Shown piece by piece: positions 41,001 through 51,726 of a stretch of 64,000 nucleotides of DNA. Each line of letters opens with the position of its first letter. Position 1 is the first letter of the stretch. Position numbers and translations under genes: made by a program. Source of the stretch: Nelumbo lutea (Eukaryota; Streptophyta; Magnoliopsida; Proteales; Nelumbonaceae); NCBI GenBank assembly GCA_022828595.1, contig JAKGHH010000001.1, forward strand, positions 74,768,401 to 74,832,400, read 5' to 3'. The notes below the pieces were generated by a model, which was not told the origin of the DNA, did no database searches, and saw nothing but the letters and a program-made list of their open reading frames with translations.

Positions 41001-41090
41001 GAAGTGGGCCATCGAACTCAGTGAGTACGACCTCCGGTATGAGATTCGGACGACAATTAAGGCCCAAGTCTTGCCTGACTTTGTGGCAGA

Positions 41091-41840
41091 ATGCACCTTC
41101 AACACCACAGCCTCGAACTGATTGAGCTCGACCACAAAGAGGAGGCTTCAACCAATGCGGCACCAGCCGCGGTTAGAGCAAGACCAACTTGGGACAAGGA
41201 GCCCTGGATCCTTCATGTAGACGGCTCACACAATCAACAAGGAAGCAGAGCCGACGCTATTCTACACGGGCCAAGCGGGGTGAAACTAGAGTACGCACTT
41301 CGGTTCGAGTTCCCGACATCTAATAACAAAGTGGAGTATGAAGCACTACTAGTCGGGCTCACACTGGTGAATGAGGTACAATCGAAACACATCATTATCT
41401 GCAGCGATTCCCAGCTCGTTGTCAACCAGGTCACTAACGATTACGAAGCTCGTGACCCCACCATAGCTGCTTATTTAGCCAAGGTCAGGGAAGTTCTACG
41501 CAACTTCCAATCATACTTCATCAGGCAGATTCCAAGGTCCGAGAACGCTGAGGCTAATGCCTTGTCCTGGTTAGCTAGCATGAGTAAAAACACCATGCAG
41601 ACCATGTACATAGAGAACCTACCTTGGCCCAGCATTCTCGAGGGGGCAAAAGAGGTTGCTCCTATTGCACAAGCAAAGCTGAGCTGGATTGACCCACTCT
41701 CGAGCTACTTGCTTCACGGAACCCGACCTGCAGATCACAACGCGGCCAGAAGAATAGAGCAACAGGCAGCCAAGTACATCATGATAGACAGACGACTGTA
41801 CCGAAGATCCTACACGCTCCCCTACTTGTGCTGCTTGTGA
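41091..41840 (+). pseudogene. Additional (archaeal-type) RNase H of the Tat-type element
   Basis: WILHVDGSHNQQGSRADAIL provides the first Asp, NNKVEYEALLVGLTLV the Glu and IIICSDSQLVVNQV the second Asp. The last catalytic Asp, normally in AEADALSRLAS, is Asn in NAEANALSWLAS. A second RNase H between the first one and integrase is the described hallmark of the Tat branch. The frame closes at 41840 just before the integrase zinc finger. Confidence 0.85.
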
Positions 41841-42912
41841 CCTTTAGAGGCTGAACTCGTTCTCCACGACACTCATGAAGGCATGTGTGGTGGACACTTG
41901 GGGGGCAGGGCTCTCATCCAGAAAGCGCTATGACAAGGATATTACCGGCCCACGATGAAGGCAGACGCATTCGAGCTTGTCAAAAAATGCGATAAATGCC
42001 AGAGGCACGCCAACATCGACCACCAACCTACTGTCGACCTAAAGTACCTCACCAGCTCATGGCCCTTCGCATAGTGGGGAATTGACATTCTTGGACCATT
42101 CCCGCTAGCGACAGGACAGAGGAAATTCCTGGTGGTAGCTGTGGATTACTTTACTAAGTGGGTAGAAGCAGAACCCCTAGCAACAATCATAGCTCAAACT
42201 GTACAGAACTTCTTTTGGAAGAGCATAGTATGCTGCTTCGGACTGCCTTGAGTGCTCATCTCTGACAATGGTAAGTAGTTCGAAGATATTAAGTTTTAGA
42301 ACTGGTGTGCCGAGATGGGGTACAACAGAATTTCACTTCGGTAGCACACCCTCAGGCGAACGGGCAGACGGAAGTCACGAACAGAGCCATACTCCGCGGA
42401 CTGAAGGCTTGCTTAGCCCGAGCTAAGGGGCTATGGGTAGACGAGCTACCCAGCGCAATATGGGCTTACCGAACCACTGTCAAGACCGCCATAGTTGAAA
42501 CCCCCTTCAACCTCACCTATGGCATGGAAGCAGTAATCCCAGCCGAGATCGAGGTACCTACATTATGCCTAGAAGCACACGACGAAGAAGAAAATGGTGA
42601 CGAGCTCCGCACCAACCTCGACCTAGTGGAAGAAGTATGGGACCTCACATATATCCGGACCGCAGCCTACTAGCAAAGAGTAGCTCGGTATTATAACGCC
42701 CGGGTCAGAAAGTGGCACTTCCGTGTCAGGGACCTGGTTCTTTGGAAAGTTATGGTATCTGAGCCCGGTGTAGGTAAGCTCAGACCGAACTGGGAAGGTC
42801 CCTACCGAGTAAAGCGGGTACCTGGGGAAGGTACGTACGAGCTCAAAACGTTAGAAGGAAAACAGGTACCTTGAGGCTGGAACATTAGCAATTTAAGGCG
42901 ATACTACATGTG
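41841..42912 (+). pseudogene. Integrase of the Tat-type element, with several stops
   Basis: HDTHEGMCGGHLGG and KKCDKCQRHA form the HHCC zinc finger, separated by a stop. The catalytic core keeps WGIDILGPFPLATG (Asp), VLISDNGK (Asp) and HPQANGQTEVTNRAI (Glu), but stops fall at about 42074, 42249, 42273 and 42298, and a shift near 42300. The C-terminal GKLRPNWEGPYRV and YELKTLEGKQVP motifs follow, then stops. All three DDE residues can be seen, yet no continuous frame exists. Confidence 0.85.
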
Positions 42913-42929
42913 ATCATCGAACTAGGGGA

Positions 42930-43180
42930 GCGGACTGAGAGTCACTCCCAGAAGTCCAGGAGTGAACAACGAGTCACTCCCAAAGCCTAAGGGCCACAAT
43001 ACTGAATAAGACCCAGTCGCCTCTTTGAAATGGGCAAAATCCAGGAGTGGACTACGAGTCGCTCCCAAAGCCTAAGGGCCGCAATACTGTATAAGACCCA
43101 TTTGCCCCTTCGGCATAGGCAAAGTCAAGGAGAGTGGACTACAAGTCGCTCCCAGAGCCTAAGGGCTAAAGTACCAAACT
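42930..43180 (+). repeat. 85-bp tandem repeat downstream of integrase
   Basis: Three units built around CAGGAGTGGACTACGAGTCG, CCCAAAGCCTAAGGGCC and CTCTTCGGCATGGGCAAA; GCCTAAGGGC recurs at about 42985, 43070 and 43157. The same unit with the same period forms an array at 57995-58420 in the other LTR element. Confidence 0.9.
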
Positions 43181-43716
43181 AGCAAGGACCTTAGCACCAC
43201 GTGAGACCTGGTGGCCTCGTTGACATAGGCAAGTTGCTTCAAATACCTAAGACATAGACAGCTCGGGCATAAGCCCTACGATGTCTTGCCCACCACGACA
43301 CATAAGAGCAGGTTGGACCCATAAGGGACAACCGCCATCCAAATAAGTAGCCTATGCGTGAACAGGACGGGTATATGCCCCGCGATGTCGCTCACCTCGG
43401 CGTACGTTATGTGGAGTTACCCCTACTAAGCCTTCACAAACAGTTCGGGGTAACAAACACTTAGAAAATTTTCTATTAAGATTATCCTTACTTATTGTCC
43501 AGCTTGGTAGCTTGACAATTCGGGTAATCTGCACATTTGTTGCCTAGATCGAAAGTTATTTATACTTAGAATATCTTTTGCACAAAGGATTTCTCAAAAG
43601 ATTGGTATTTCATTTACAAAAAGATGCAGGTCCATAGATTTTGTTCTAACCCAAGCTCGACAGCTTCGGGGTGTACATTCAATACAAGAAAAGAGAAGAA
43701 AGCTCAAAGATTACGG

Positions 43717-45919
43717 TTAAGATTCGTCAGCTGGGTCGGTCTCTATATGATCTTCTGCATTCTCCTGGCTCGAGGGGCACTCCTCTTGGACCTCGTCGTC
43801 ACTCCCTTCGTCTGACGAGCTGGGCTCTGCATTTGCTACCTCGACATCCTCGAGAGTAAGTTTAGATGCGGAGATGGCTTTGAGATTGAGGGTGGGGAAC
43901 TTCTTTCTCATCACGTACTTGCATAATTTAAAGCCGGAGCGGTAGGAGCTCGAACCATACTCAACTTGGAGATCGTGGAACTCCGAAGACTGCTTGAAGT
44001 GTTAACAGCTTGGCTTCGTGCCTCTTCAACAGCGGTCTCGAAGATCCAAGTTCGCTCTTGAACCATCACTTTGAGATCTTCAACTTCTCTTCGAAGCCTC
44101 ATTCTCTCCTCGATCAGTGCCAAGTTCTCCTCGGTCAACGCAGAGATTAGCTCTTGTTGTTTCCCCTTCTCCTCGGTCAACGTAGAGATCTGCTCCTACT
44201 GTCTCTCCTTTTCCCCAGTTAGAGACAGAATTAGCTCCTTCTAACTTTGAGCTACCTTATTGGCCTGAAGCACCTCGCCCCAAGCTTTATCAAGTTCGCG
44301 ATGCAGTTTCTGTGCCTCCTCCTTGGCTCCTTGAAACTACCTCAAACGAATTTGCGACTGACACATCAGCGCGTGAATGAAGGAATTCACCTGACAAGGA
44401 AAAACTGAGGTAAGAACATTTTGAAAAGTTCACAAAGAAACAAAAGTATAAGGTAAAAGCACCTACCACCATGCAGAGGTTGGCAACCCGACCCCCAAGC
44501 CGAGCCGTAGGCATCTTGGCCCAATCCGCGACCTCCTCAGAGAAGATGGCCTCCTTGCTCTTGTGAATCCTGAACTAGTGAGTCATGATACTCCTTTTCG
44601 GAGGCTCGTGTCGGGGTCTGGAAGTGCCTGCTGGCTCAGGCGCTGGGGTGCTCTCTAGTTCCTGCTACCGAGCACTTCCCTCTTCTTCATCTAGATCCAC
44701 CACGGGAGGGTGAGGGCAGACCTTCTCTTGGGGGATCTCGGCGGAGATCGGCTCTATGGTGTGGACCTTGGGCGGGGTAGGGGTTGAAGGGTTGGCCTCC
44801 CGATGAGGCGTCTTCGCCTTCTGCATACTGTTGAAAAGATTCCTGGCATCGACCTCCGGCATGGCAATTGCAAGAACAAAAGGTTAGCCGCGAATTAAAA
44901 AGAACTCTAAAATAAAAGAACCAAGGTGAAAACCTACCATGAGGGCTCAGACCAGCTCGCACAAGCTTCTCCTCGACCAAGAAATCCTTCATCTCGAGGC
45001 CAAGGTCCCTCCACGAGTTGATGACTGCCCTATTTGTTGCATCCATTCTCACTCTGGGATCCTTGATTGCCACCCTCCAGTGAGTTGGAAGAAGGCCATC
45101 CCTCAGGAATTCGAATGAGGAAATACCTCCTTTTCCAGGAGGGAACCTTGTTCGGAAGCCGAACAGGATTTTGAAACCGGACCGAGGTGAGATGTAGTAG
45201 CTTTGTCTGGCGCCCCCGCGCAGACAAGCCGAGTTCCTCTTAATGGCACAGATTGAGCTAAAAATGTCTAAGGACAAGGGACGATTGTACTGGTGAAAAA
45301 GGGAGATCGTACCAACTATATTCCGAATTGAGTTCGGATGAAGTTGGTCGATAGTGATATTGAAAAACTTAATTACTTCTACGATGAAGGGGTGGAGAGG
45401 GAAGCGCAGCCTGGTAGAGAGTTGCTTCTCAAAAACAGTGGGCTCATGATGGTCATGAACCCAAGGGAATTGACCTAAAGGAAGGCCTAAAACTAAGTTA
45501 TCGGGAAGGTGATAGCGAGCTACCAAGGACATCAATCTGTCTGAAGTCATAGTTGAGGGACCGAAGTCATCTGGGTCTCGACCTCGGGAAGAAGATGGGG
45601 CCTCTGTTCTAGAGGACGGTCCCTCTTTCTGGACCTTGGTCTCCCCGAGCCGAGATGGCTCATCCGCGAGCACCAAAACCCCCTCTAGAGATCGAAGAGG
45701 GGAGTGACCCAGTGACGAGCTGGCCTCCCCCATAGGGGCTGCGGTCTGCACGGCGGCACTCTCAACCTCACTACCTAAAATGCTGTCTAAACTAGAATTA
45801 GACATGCTTAAACCAAGAAAATACAAACTTAAGAAAATTGTGGACTCACCGAAAAGAAGGAAGAGACCTCGGAAAGCTAAGAAGGGGTGGTGAGCTGAGA
45901 GGTTCCGACACGACCTCAA
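43717..45919 (-). pseudogene. Antisense ORF of the Tat-type element (Transposase_28 / 'gypsy-type transposon' protein)
   Basis: On the strand opposite gag-pol, an ORF likely starts at the ATG ending at 45805 (MSNSSLDSILGSEVESAA). The conserved core is at about 45470-45180: DNLVLGLPLGQFPWVHDHHE, RFPLHPFIVEVIKFFNI and YYISPRSGFKILFGF, typical of PF04195 proteins annotated as putative gypsy-type transposon. Further segments at 44665-44862, 44290-44514, 43911-44180 and 43717-43914 encode a coiled-coil (EERMRLRREVEDLKVMVQER) and an acidic C-terminus with VMRKKFPTLNL. The first junction, CTCATG|GTAGGT at about 44940, looks like a splice donor, so an intron-containing gene is likely. Stops between segments leave it uncertain whether this copy is intact. 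Antisense extra ORFs are known in Tat elements; the function is unknown. Confidence 0.7.
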
Positions 45920-46189
45920 AGCAGGCTTGAGAAGGTATGGCGAGAAAAATGAGTCGTGAACCCCCTATTTATAGCCACTGTACCAGAGAAGCAACGGTTG
46001 AGATCGAAGCAATCTAACGGCTCCTAAGAAAACTGGCTGCATGACCCTCGAGGTCGAAAACAGTTTAGTGCATTTTTTGGCATCCGTGGAATTTATAGAT
46101 CGCATGACATCCGTGCGTGAACCGCACGCGCCCTATCTGACAGAGAGGCCTGGACTTTGAGCCAAATCCACTTGTCACATCGTGAACTC

Positions 46190-46233
46190 CCCGAAACAGG
46201 TCAAGACCCCTAGCTCGAGGATTGTGGGGCAAT
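46190..46233 (+). other. Region before the 3' LTR, with purine-rich tract
   Basis: GGATTGTGGGGCAAT immediately precedes the 3' LTR. It is a poor polypurine tract compared with GGGAGTGGGGGCAAA in the second element, but sits at the right place. Confidence 0.5.
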
Positions 46234-47147
46234 TGATGAAGGGAAATTTGGCCCGATTTTGTAACAGGGAAACACGTGAATGAGAATCAGCATAAATGAC
46301 AACTCAACATGATTAGATTGGCACGTGGATGTGACTTGACACAAGTGACAGCTCAACATGATCAGTTCGCTACAAAGCGTCGTTGGGTACCCTGATACCC
46401 CGGACTAAGGATATCCCGAACTAAGATCGTCTCAGTACCAGATTGCGACCAGGATAACGGTACCAAGTTCACTACAGATCGAACCCGAAAAGATAGACCA
46501 CCTCGGTCAAGACTACCTCGGGATGAGTATACCTCGGCACAAGGTCACACTAGGACCACCTTGGTCCCAAGGCACTTCGGCATTCATATCAAGTCGGATC
46601 TAAAGAGCATGAGCTTAGGAAACTCACCACTAGTCGGCTCGTCACCAAGCAATCCAGAACCTTACAAGCAGCTCGCTACCTGGTCAGGCTGACTTTCGCA
46701 TTACAACCTCGAGGAGCTCACCACTGTATTCCGCATTTTACGAGATTATGAATCGTAACGACTATATTAGCTCACCCACTCCCCAGTTCAGACGGGAGCA
46801 GGCAATTTTACCGGTTGGTGGCATTTTACCCACCTAACACGCAAACGGATCCCATCACAGCGAGGATCCAGGAATCGCTCCACCAACCCACGAGGACTCC
46901 AGTATATAAAGACTTCACCCCCCAGGGGCGAAGGTATGTGTGTATGTGTAATCTTTGCTCTCTAACTCACTGATGTCATCTTCAAGCTTTCTACTACTAC
47001 TATTGAGTGCTAACTTAGTCATCGGAGTGTCCCTACCGGGTAAGCCACACCGGAATCTCTGACTCCTCTCTCGCAGGTTACCCAGTCCCCATCATTGCTG
47101 GCAGCCAGATCGTCTCCAACAAGGAGCAACCAGATTATGCCACATCA
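46234..47147 (+). repeat. 3' LTR of the Tat-type element (914 bp)
   Basis: Starts TGATGAAGGGAAATTTGGCC, ends GCCACATCA. AGTATATAAAGACTTCACCC at about 46901 is the TATA region. It includes the leader segment, CTCTAACTCACTGATGTCAT onward, missing from the 5' LTR. Confidence 0.9.
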
Positions 47148-48028
47148 CTTACTATTGATGATCTCTATTTTCTAGATTGCTATTAAACTTACCGTTTACA
47201 ATAGATAAATAAACCCCTGTTATTGGTCCACCGTTTCTCAACATAAATGATCTCTGTTAACCAAATGAACCCCTTGTTAAACTTACTATCAACGATCTCT
47301 ATTTGTACTGTTGACTGATAACAATCTTTTGTGTTCACAGGCATCCTTTTTATCCCTTTTGTGACAATTTAACGCTGAAATAAGTGCTCCCCGGTGTTCA
47401 GGCATTAACGATTTAACGCTGAAAGTGCTACTCGGTATTCAGGCATTAACAATTCTGCCTCCACATTGGTTTTTTAAAAAAATTTAATGATTCAATAATC
47501 CGATCTAATTAGGGCTAGTACAGTTCATATGGCCCCGACCCTATCCAGATGCATGGTTAGATGTTCTGGTCAAGTTTGGGGCAACCCTTCAAATTAGCAT
47601 GGTTCAGCCATACTCAACTTGAATTAACCCAAAGTTAGTTAGATGGTCGAATGTTCTGATCCAATTCAGACCAATGCATTTCAACCACATCGAGCCCAAT
47701 TAGCGCAAACCCATTCAGATAGCTTGGTGGTTCAATCCGGTTCATACTGGTTTCAACCAAGATGAAGTTCAGTTGTTCGGTTTAACCATGGTTGAATTCC
47801 CGTTGATCTTCCATTAAAATTCAAATGCATTAACAATTGGTCAGGTCAGGTTCAATTGTCATGTTGATTGTAGCATCCAAATATGCAATAGAATAAAGGA
47901 GAATACAATTTTTAACCATCACAAACTCTTTAGCTTCATCTTCATTATTTTCATGCGGTGATTCATTTACCAATTCCTTTGAATTTTCGAAAAGTGGTGA
48001 AAGAAGTTGACATTATTCCTTAGGCTTA
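47148..48028. other. Intergenic, no gene recognised
   Basis: Contains a 44-base tandem duplication at 47364-47450 (ATTTAACGCTGAAA...TTCAGGCATTAAC twice) and a GGTTCAATCC/ATTCAGACC-rich patch at 47520-47860. The first 150 bases are related to 36260-36340 on the other side of the LTR element. No coding signal. Confidence 0.45.
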
Positions 48029-48799
48029 GGCTGTGTTTAGTTGCAATGCAAATAAATTTGTTCTGATGAAAAATGTGGGGTCATTAGTGTAAATTCTGAC
48101 CTATTGTTATTTTAAATTTTAGCTTATTTTGATTAATTGTATTACAAATAAAGTATATTAAGACATGAAACATGATGCTGTCTGATTCGAGGATGCAGTG
48201 AGATAGTCTTGTCAATTGGAAGAAGTTGAGGTGGAAGAACAAAGTCGTACTTTGGAATCTGCAACCAAGAGGGAAAGAGGCTCGAGGAATTATTCCTCGG
48301 ATAGGTACTCCGATGCTCAAATCAATCAAATAAAGGTAAGTGGTTGGGCCAAGCAAGTGAGAATGATGCTGGTCCATGTAGAAAAGATGGTGCAAAGGTA
48401 TTCATTCAAAGTCTAAAAGTCCCTTACCTTAGGCGGAGATTACGTATTTATAGTTGAACGTCCATGTTCTAAACGAATGAGGCTTCCGGGGTTGTCGAGA
48501 TGAGGTTGTTCGCCAAGGTTTTCGGGATGTCTTCTCTTCCCCAACGGAGTTAACTTCCTCGTCTGTGCAGGGCACTCCTTCTTGGTCGTGTTTATCTATC
48601 GTGTGTGGTGCAAACATGGCTAGAGAGAGATGGCCGCGGGGGTTGCCATGTGGCATCGTTGACCAGCTCAACCATAAACCAAACAAAACAAAATAAAGTA
48701 AACCCCAAAACAAAATTAAACAAGAATTTATATTTTTTATTTGTACTCCCATGCATTTATACCAGTACAAATAAAATTGCACTGCAATCAAACACAGCC
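48029..48799. mobile_element. TIR element with ends GGCTGTGTTT, 771 bp
   Basis: GGCTGTGTTTAGTTGCAATG at the left and, reversed, GGCTGTGTTTGATTGCAGTG at the right pair over about 32 bases. The interior has a 66-codon ORF (48216-48416) without family resemblance. I could not define the target duplication, so the superfamily is open (hAT or PIF/Harbinger). Confidence 0.65.
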
Positions 48800-48869
48800 C
48801 TGGTCCTTCTCATATACAAAAAATTGTACTTTTTCATATTTTTTGTATTCACTATCAGTGCAAATTTCA

Positions 48870-49110
48870 TATCCTAAAAAGCTGATGCAAAATTTCCACA
48901 GGCGATATATTTGTAATGTGTCCATTCGCAATCCAATCTGTTGCATGATTCTCTTCCTTGTGAATATGCTGATATGAAATAGAAAGGTTGCAATTCCTAA
49001 ATCTTCTCTCGCATTCCTCGAATATTATTTGAACCTTCAAGCGCATCAACAGCGGTTTTTGACATTTCCTCCATTTTATTCCTGCCTCAATTATTTTACA
49101 TAAATTCTTT
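48870..49110 (-). pseudogene. LINE F fragment: RNase H C-terminus
   Basis: On the minus strand, IIFEECERRFRNCNLSISYQ followed by HIHKEENHATDWIANGHIT matches the C-terminal part of RNase H domains in plant LINEs and related retro-genes, where the last Asp lies in the ADW motif (here TDW). No upstream catalytic residues survive. Confidence 0.6.
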
Positions 49111-49525
49111 CTCATGTAAGTGGGGATCGCATCAGTATCGCCCCTACTCTCTCTAATAGGGCAGATTTTTTTTTGCTTAAATGATGGGTTTTGGGGCAGG
49201 TATGAGCTTTGTGATTCTATAACCCACATGGTATAGGTAGGGTATAGTATTAGGCTAAACCCGACCCTCTCCAACTCACATATTGTTAAAAATCATATAA
49301 ACTTTATGTACTAAGTATTGAATTTAATAATATTTTGAATTTTATGTGAATGACAATTGATAGTGTATGTGTTTTTTACATGTCTTAATCAAATAATTAT
49401 AAATCTTGATGTTTATTTGTGTTGTTTACTTATTCATTGCATATATATGATGAGAAATAACAGGAAATTAGATGAAGGTTTTAAACCTAACCTGCTCCTA
49501 CCCTTGAATGTGGGGAGGGTAGGGT
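49111..49525. other. Intergenic, no gene recognised
   Basis: AT-rich filler between the LINE F fragment and the hAT-like element. Confidence 0.4.
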
Positions 49526-50388
49526 TAGGGGTGCCCACGGTTCGATTGGTTATTCTTTGAACCGAACTGACCTAATTAGTTTTTTAAGTATTCAAACCGA
49601 AACCGAACCAATGCAATCGATTAATCGGTTGACTGGTCAACTGTGGTTTGGTTTTTCGATTTTTTATGCACTCAAAATAAAAAAAGAGAGAGAGAGAGAA
49701 AGGTTGTCGATCGATCTTGGATTTTTTCCCATTGGGGAAAAAGAAGAGAGATGAGAAATTGAGAACTCGGAGGCCGCTGGTTGGAGCCTAGAGGTCGTCG
49801 GTCGGAGACTGAGAGGCTATCGATCGGTCTAGGGAAGAAGAAGACTAGAGAGATGAGAGACTGAGAACTTGAAGGTCGTCGGTCAGAGACTCGGAGGCCA
49901 TCGGTCGGTTTGGGGAAGAAGAAGACTAGAGAGATGATAGATTGAGAACTAAGAGTGAGAGAGAAAGGGAAATGCATTAGGTTAATTTGATTCAAAGAGA
50001 GGAAATCATGAAAAGCTGTCGAACTGTCGGATTGCACGGGGATGTGTGTTGCTTTAGATCTGCAAGTCTGCAACAAGAAATCATGAAAATTGAAAAGTTA
50101 AGTCACCAAAATTGACAGAAAGGACTGACGGACCATATTTAAAAGAGAGAAAAAAAAAGAGAAAGTGAGAAGCCTATTCGATTTAAAATATATATATATA
50201 TATAATAAAATATAATATATTATATATTAGATTATTAGTATACATATTTCGGTCGGTTTGGTTAACCACCGGTTTTTTTTAAAGGTTAATCGGAACCGAA
50301 TCGACCGGTTTGATTAACCAAGTTTTCGGTTCGGTTTCGATCGATTTTTTTAGTCGGTTCTGTTTTTTGATTTTTTTGTTCACCCCTA
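49526..50388. mobile_element. hAT-like non-autonomous element, 863 bp
   Basis: Ends TAGGGGTGCCCACGG and, reversed, TAGGGGTGAACAAAA. GGTAGGGT (49518-49525) and GGTAAGGT (50389-50396) are an 8-bp duplication with one mismatch. Subterminal zones are full of AACCGAACC/GGTTCGGTT. The middle has an AG microsatellite (49685-49699) and three units of about 80-90 bases rich in GAAGAAGAAGACTAGAGAG and GTCGGTCGGAG. The minus-strand ORF across these units reflects the repeat and is not a recognised protein. Confidence 0.75.
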
Positions 50389-51726
50389 GGTAAGGTCGGA
50401 GAGGATTTTGCACTTTCATGTGTGGAGAGAATATATTTGGACTTTTAAAATCCATCCCACTACAGGTTTTGGGGTGGGTACGTATTGAGAGATTTAGGGG
50501 GTAGATAAGATCTAGAATTTACAAAACCCTCCCGGATCTAGCCCTGTTGCTATCCCTAATAATATCCTATTCTATATATCTCTATTTTCTTTTATTGAAG
50601 CGGAGGTTAGTTTATTTTACTTACCATTTTAAAAGTCAAATATAAAGCTAATAAACCAGAAATTATATTTAATCCTTTAGCTGACATTTCCCTTTCATTT
50701 ATACCCTTTTGCACTCTATTGTCAATAAACTGCAGTTCCCTGTATCATGATTATACGTTTGGTACACTATGTAATAAACTGCAGTTCTCCATTAGTGTGG
50801 AACTCTGAACTCCGGACATCGGACTGCGATCGTCCATTTACGTCAAAATGTTCAAAAAGTTCAAGGGAATTTTGCTTGCCGACACTCGATCCAAGGCGTC
50901 TTTCTCCACCAAATTGCGGACATCTTTTTCCGTTATCTTGCCGATGCTTGTCTGAGCTTCATTTTTTTCCTACAATTAGGAACGTCTCAGCAAGTCAAAA
51001 TAGGAAAAGGTTTGATGTTAACTCCGCGAATCTAGGCCGTGTTTAGAACCAATTCTGTTTTTCTAGAGACGTTTTTTCATAAAATGGTGCTGCATATTAT
51101 TTTCTCAAACATTTTTTTTCAGATTTTTTTTATTTGTTATCATTGTTATTGTTATTAGAAACAGTAGAAAAAACTAAAAATGGTAAAAAAAAGGTGTTTT
51201 CTCATACCATATATCTCCAAAATTTCAAAGTGTGGTATGAGAATGTGTTTTGAAAAAACAGTTAACCAAATATCAGGTTTTTTTGAAAAACAGATTTCTA
51301 ATGTGATGCCATTTTAATAGTTGATTGGTTATTACCAGTTAATTTGTTACAAATTTTTTCCATATCATCTTCCGATATCATATATTATATAGTCGGATTC
51401 AAATGGAAAAAATATATAAAATATAGAAATGAGAATGTCCTTGGAATTTTAAATGAAAGTAAAGAAGAGTGTTTAATAATAACAAGTTAATAACTACTGG
51501 TTTGGTATGGGAGGTGGCTTGTGGATCGAGTCGCAGATTGAAGGCCCACCACACGGAGTCAATTTTCCGACGCCATGTCCGGATGCACGTAACACCGTTG
51601 CATTAGCATTACGCTCAGCCCCACTGACGCTATTACGCTAATGGGCTGGTTTTCAGTCCCTCGCGTGAGGGGCCCATTGCCATTATTGATTGGAGACCCT
51701 TTTACTATTTAGCATGCAATGTATAT
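50389..51726. other. Intergenic, no gene recognised
   Basis: A 99-codon plus-strand ORF at 50747-51046 has no recognisable motifs. A weak foldback lies between GGCCGTGTTTAGAACC near 51033 and its rough inverse near 51290-51310, perhaps a decayed MITE. The rest is AT-rich. Confidence 0.4.

Larger units (their letters stand above)
36348..47147 (+). mobile_element. Ty3/gypsy LTR retrotransposon, Tat-type, 10.8 kb, decayed
   Basis: The element has two related LTRs (36348-37101 and 46234-47147), a primer binding site, gag, protease, RT, RNase H, a second RNase H, integrase, an 85-bp tandem-repeat zone, a reverse-strand ORF and a purine-rich tract before the 3' LTR. Domain order PR-RT-RH-aRH-INT with an extra RNase H and an antisense ORF near the 3' end points to the Tat branch. 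LTR ends are TGATGAA...ACATCA. Flanking 5-mers TTTAT and CTTAC agree only partly, so the duplication is eroded. All protein domains carry stops or shifts. Confidence 0.9.

Noticed and set aside
48216..48416. 66-codon ORF inside the GGCTGTGTTT element as its transposase
   Set aside because: Too short and lacks any DDE or zinc-finger motif.
49672..50076. 134-codon minus-strand ORF with Ser-rich repeats
   Set aside because: Arises from the tandem GAAGAAGAAGAC-type units inside a hAT-like element.
50747..51046. 99-codon plus-strand ORF
   Set aside because: Composition and context are not gene-like and no motif is recognised.
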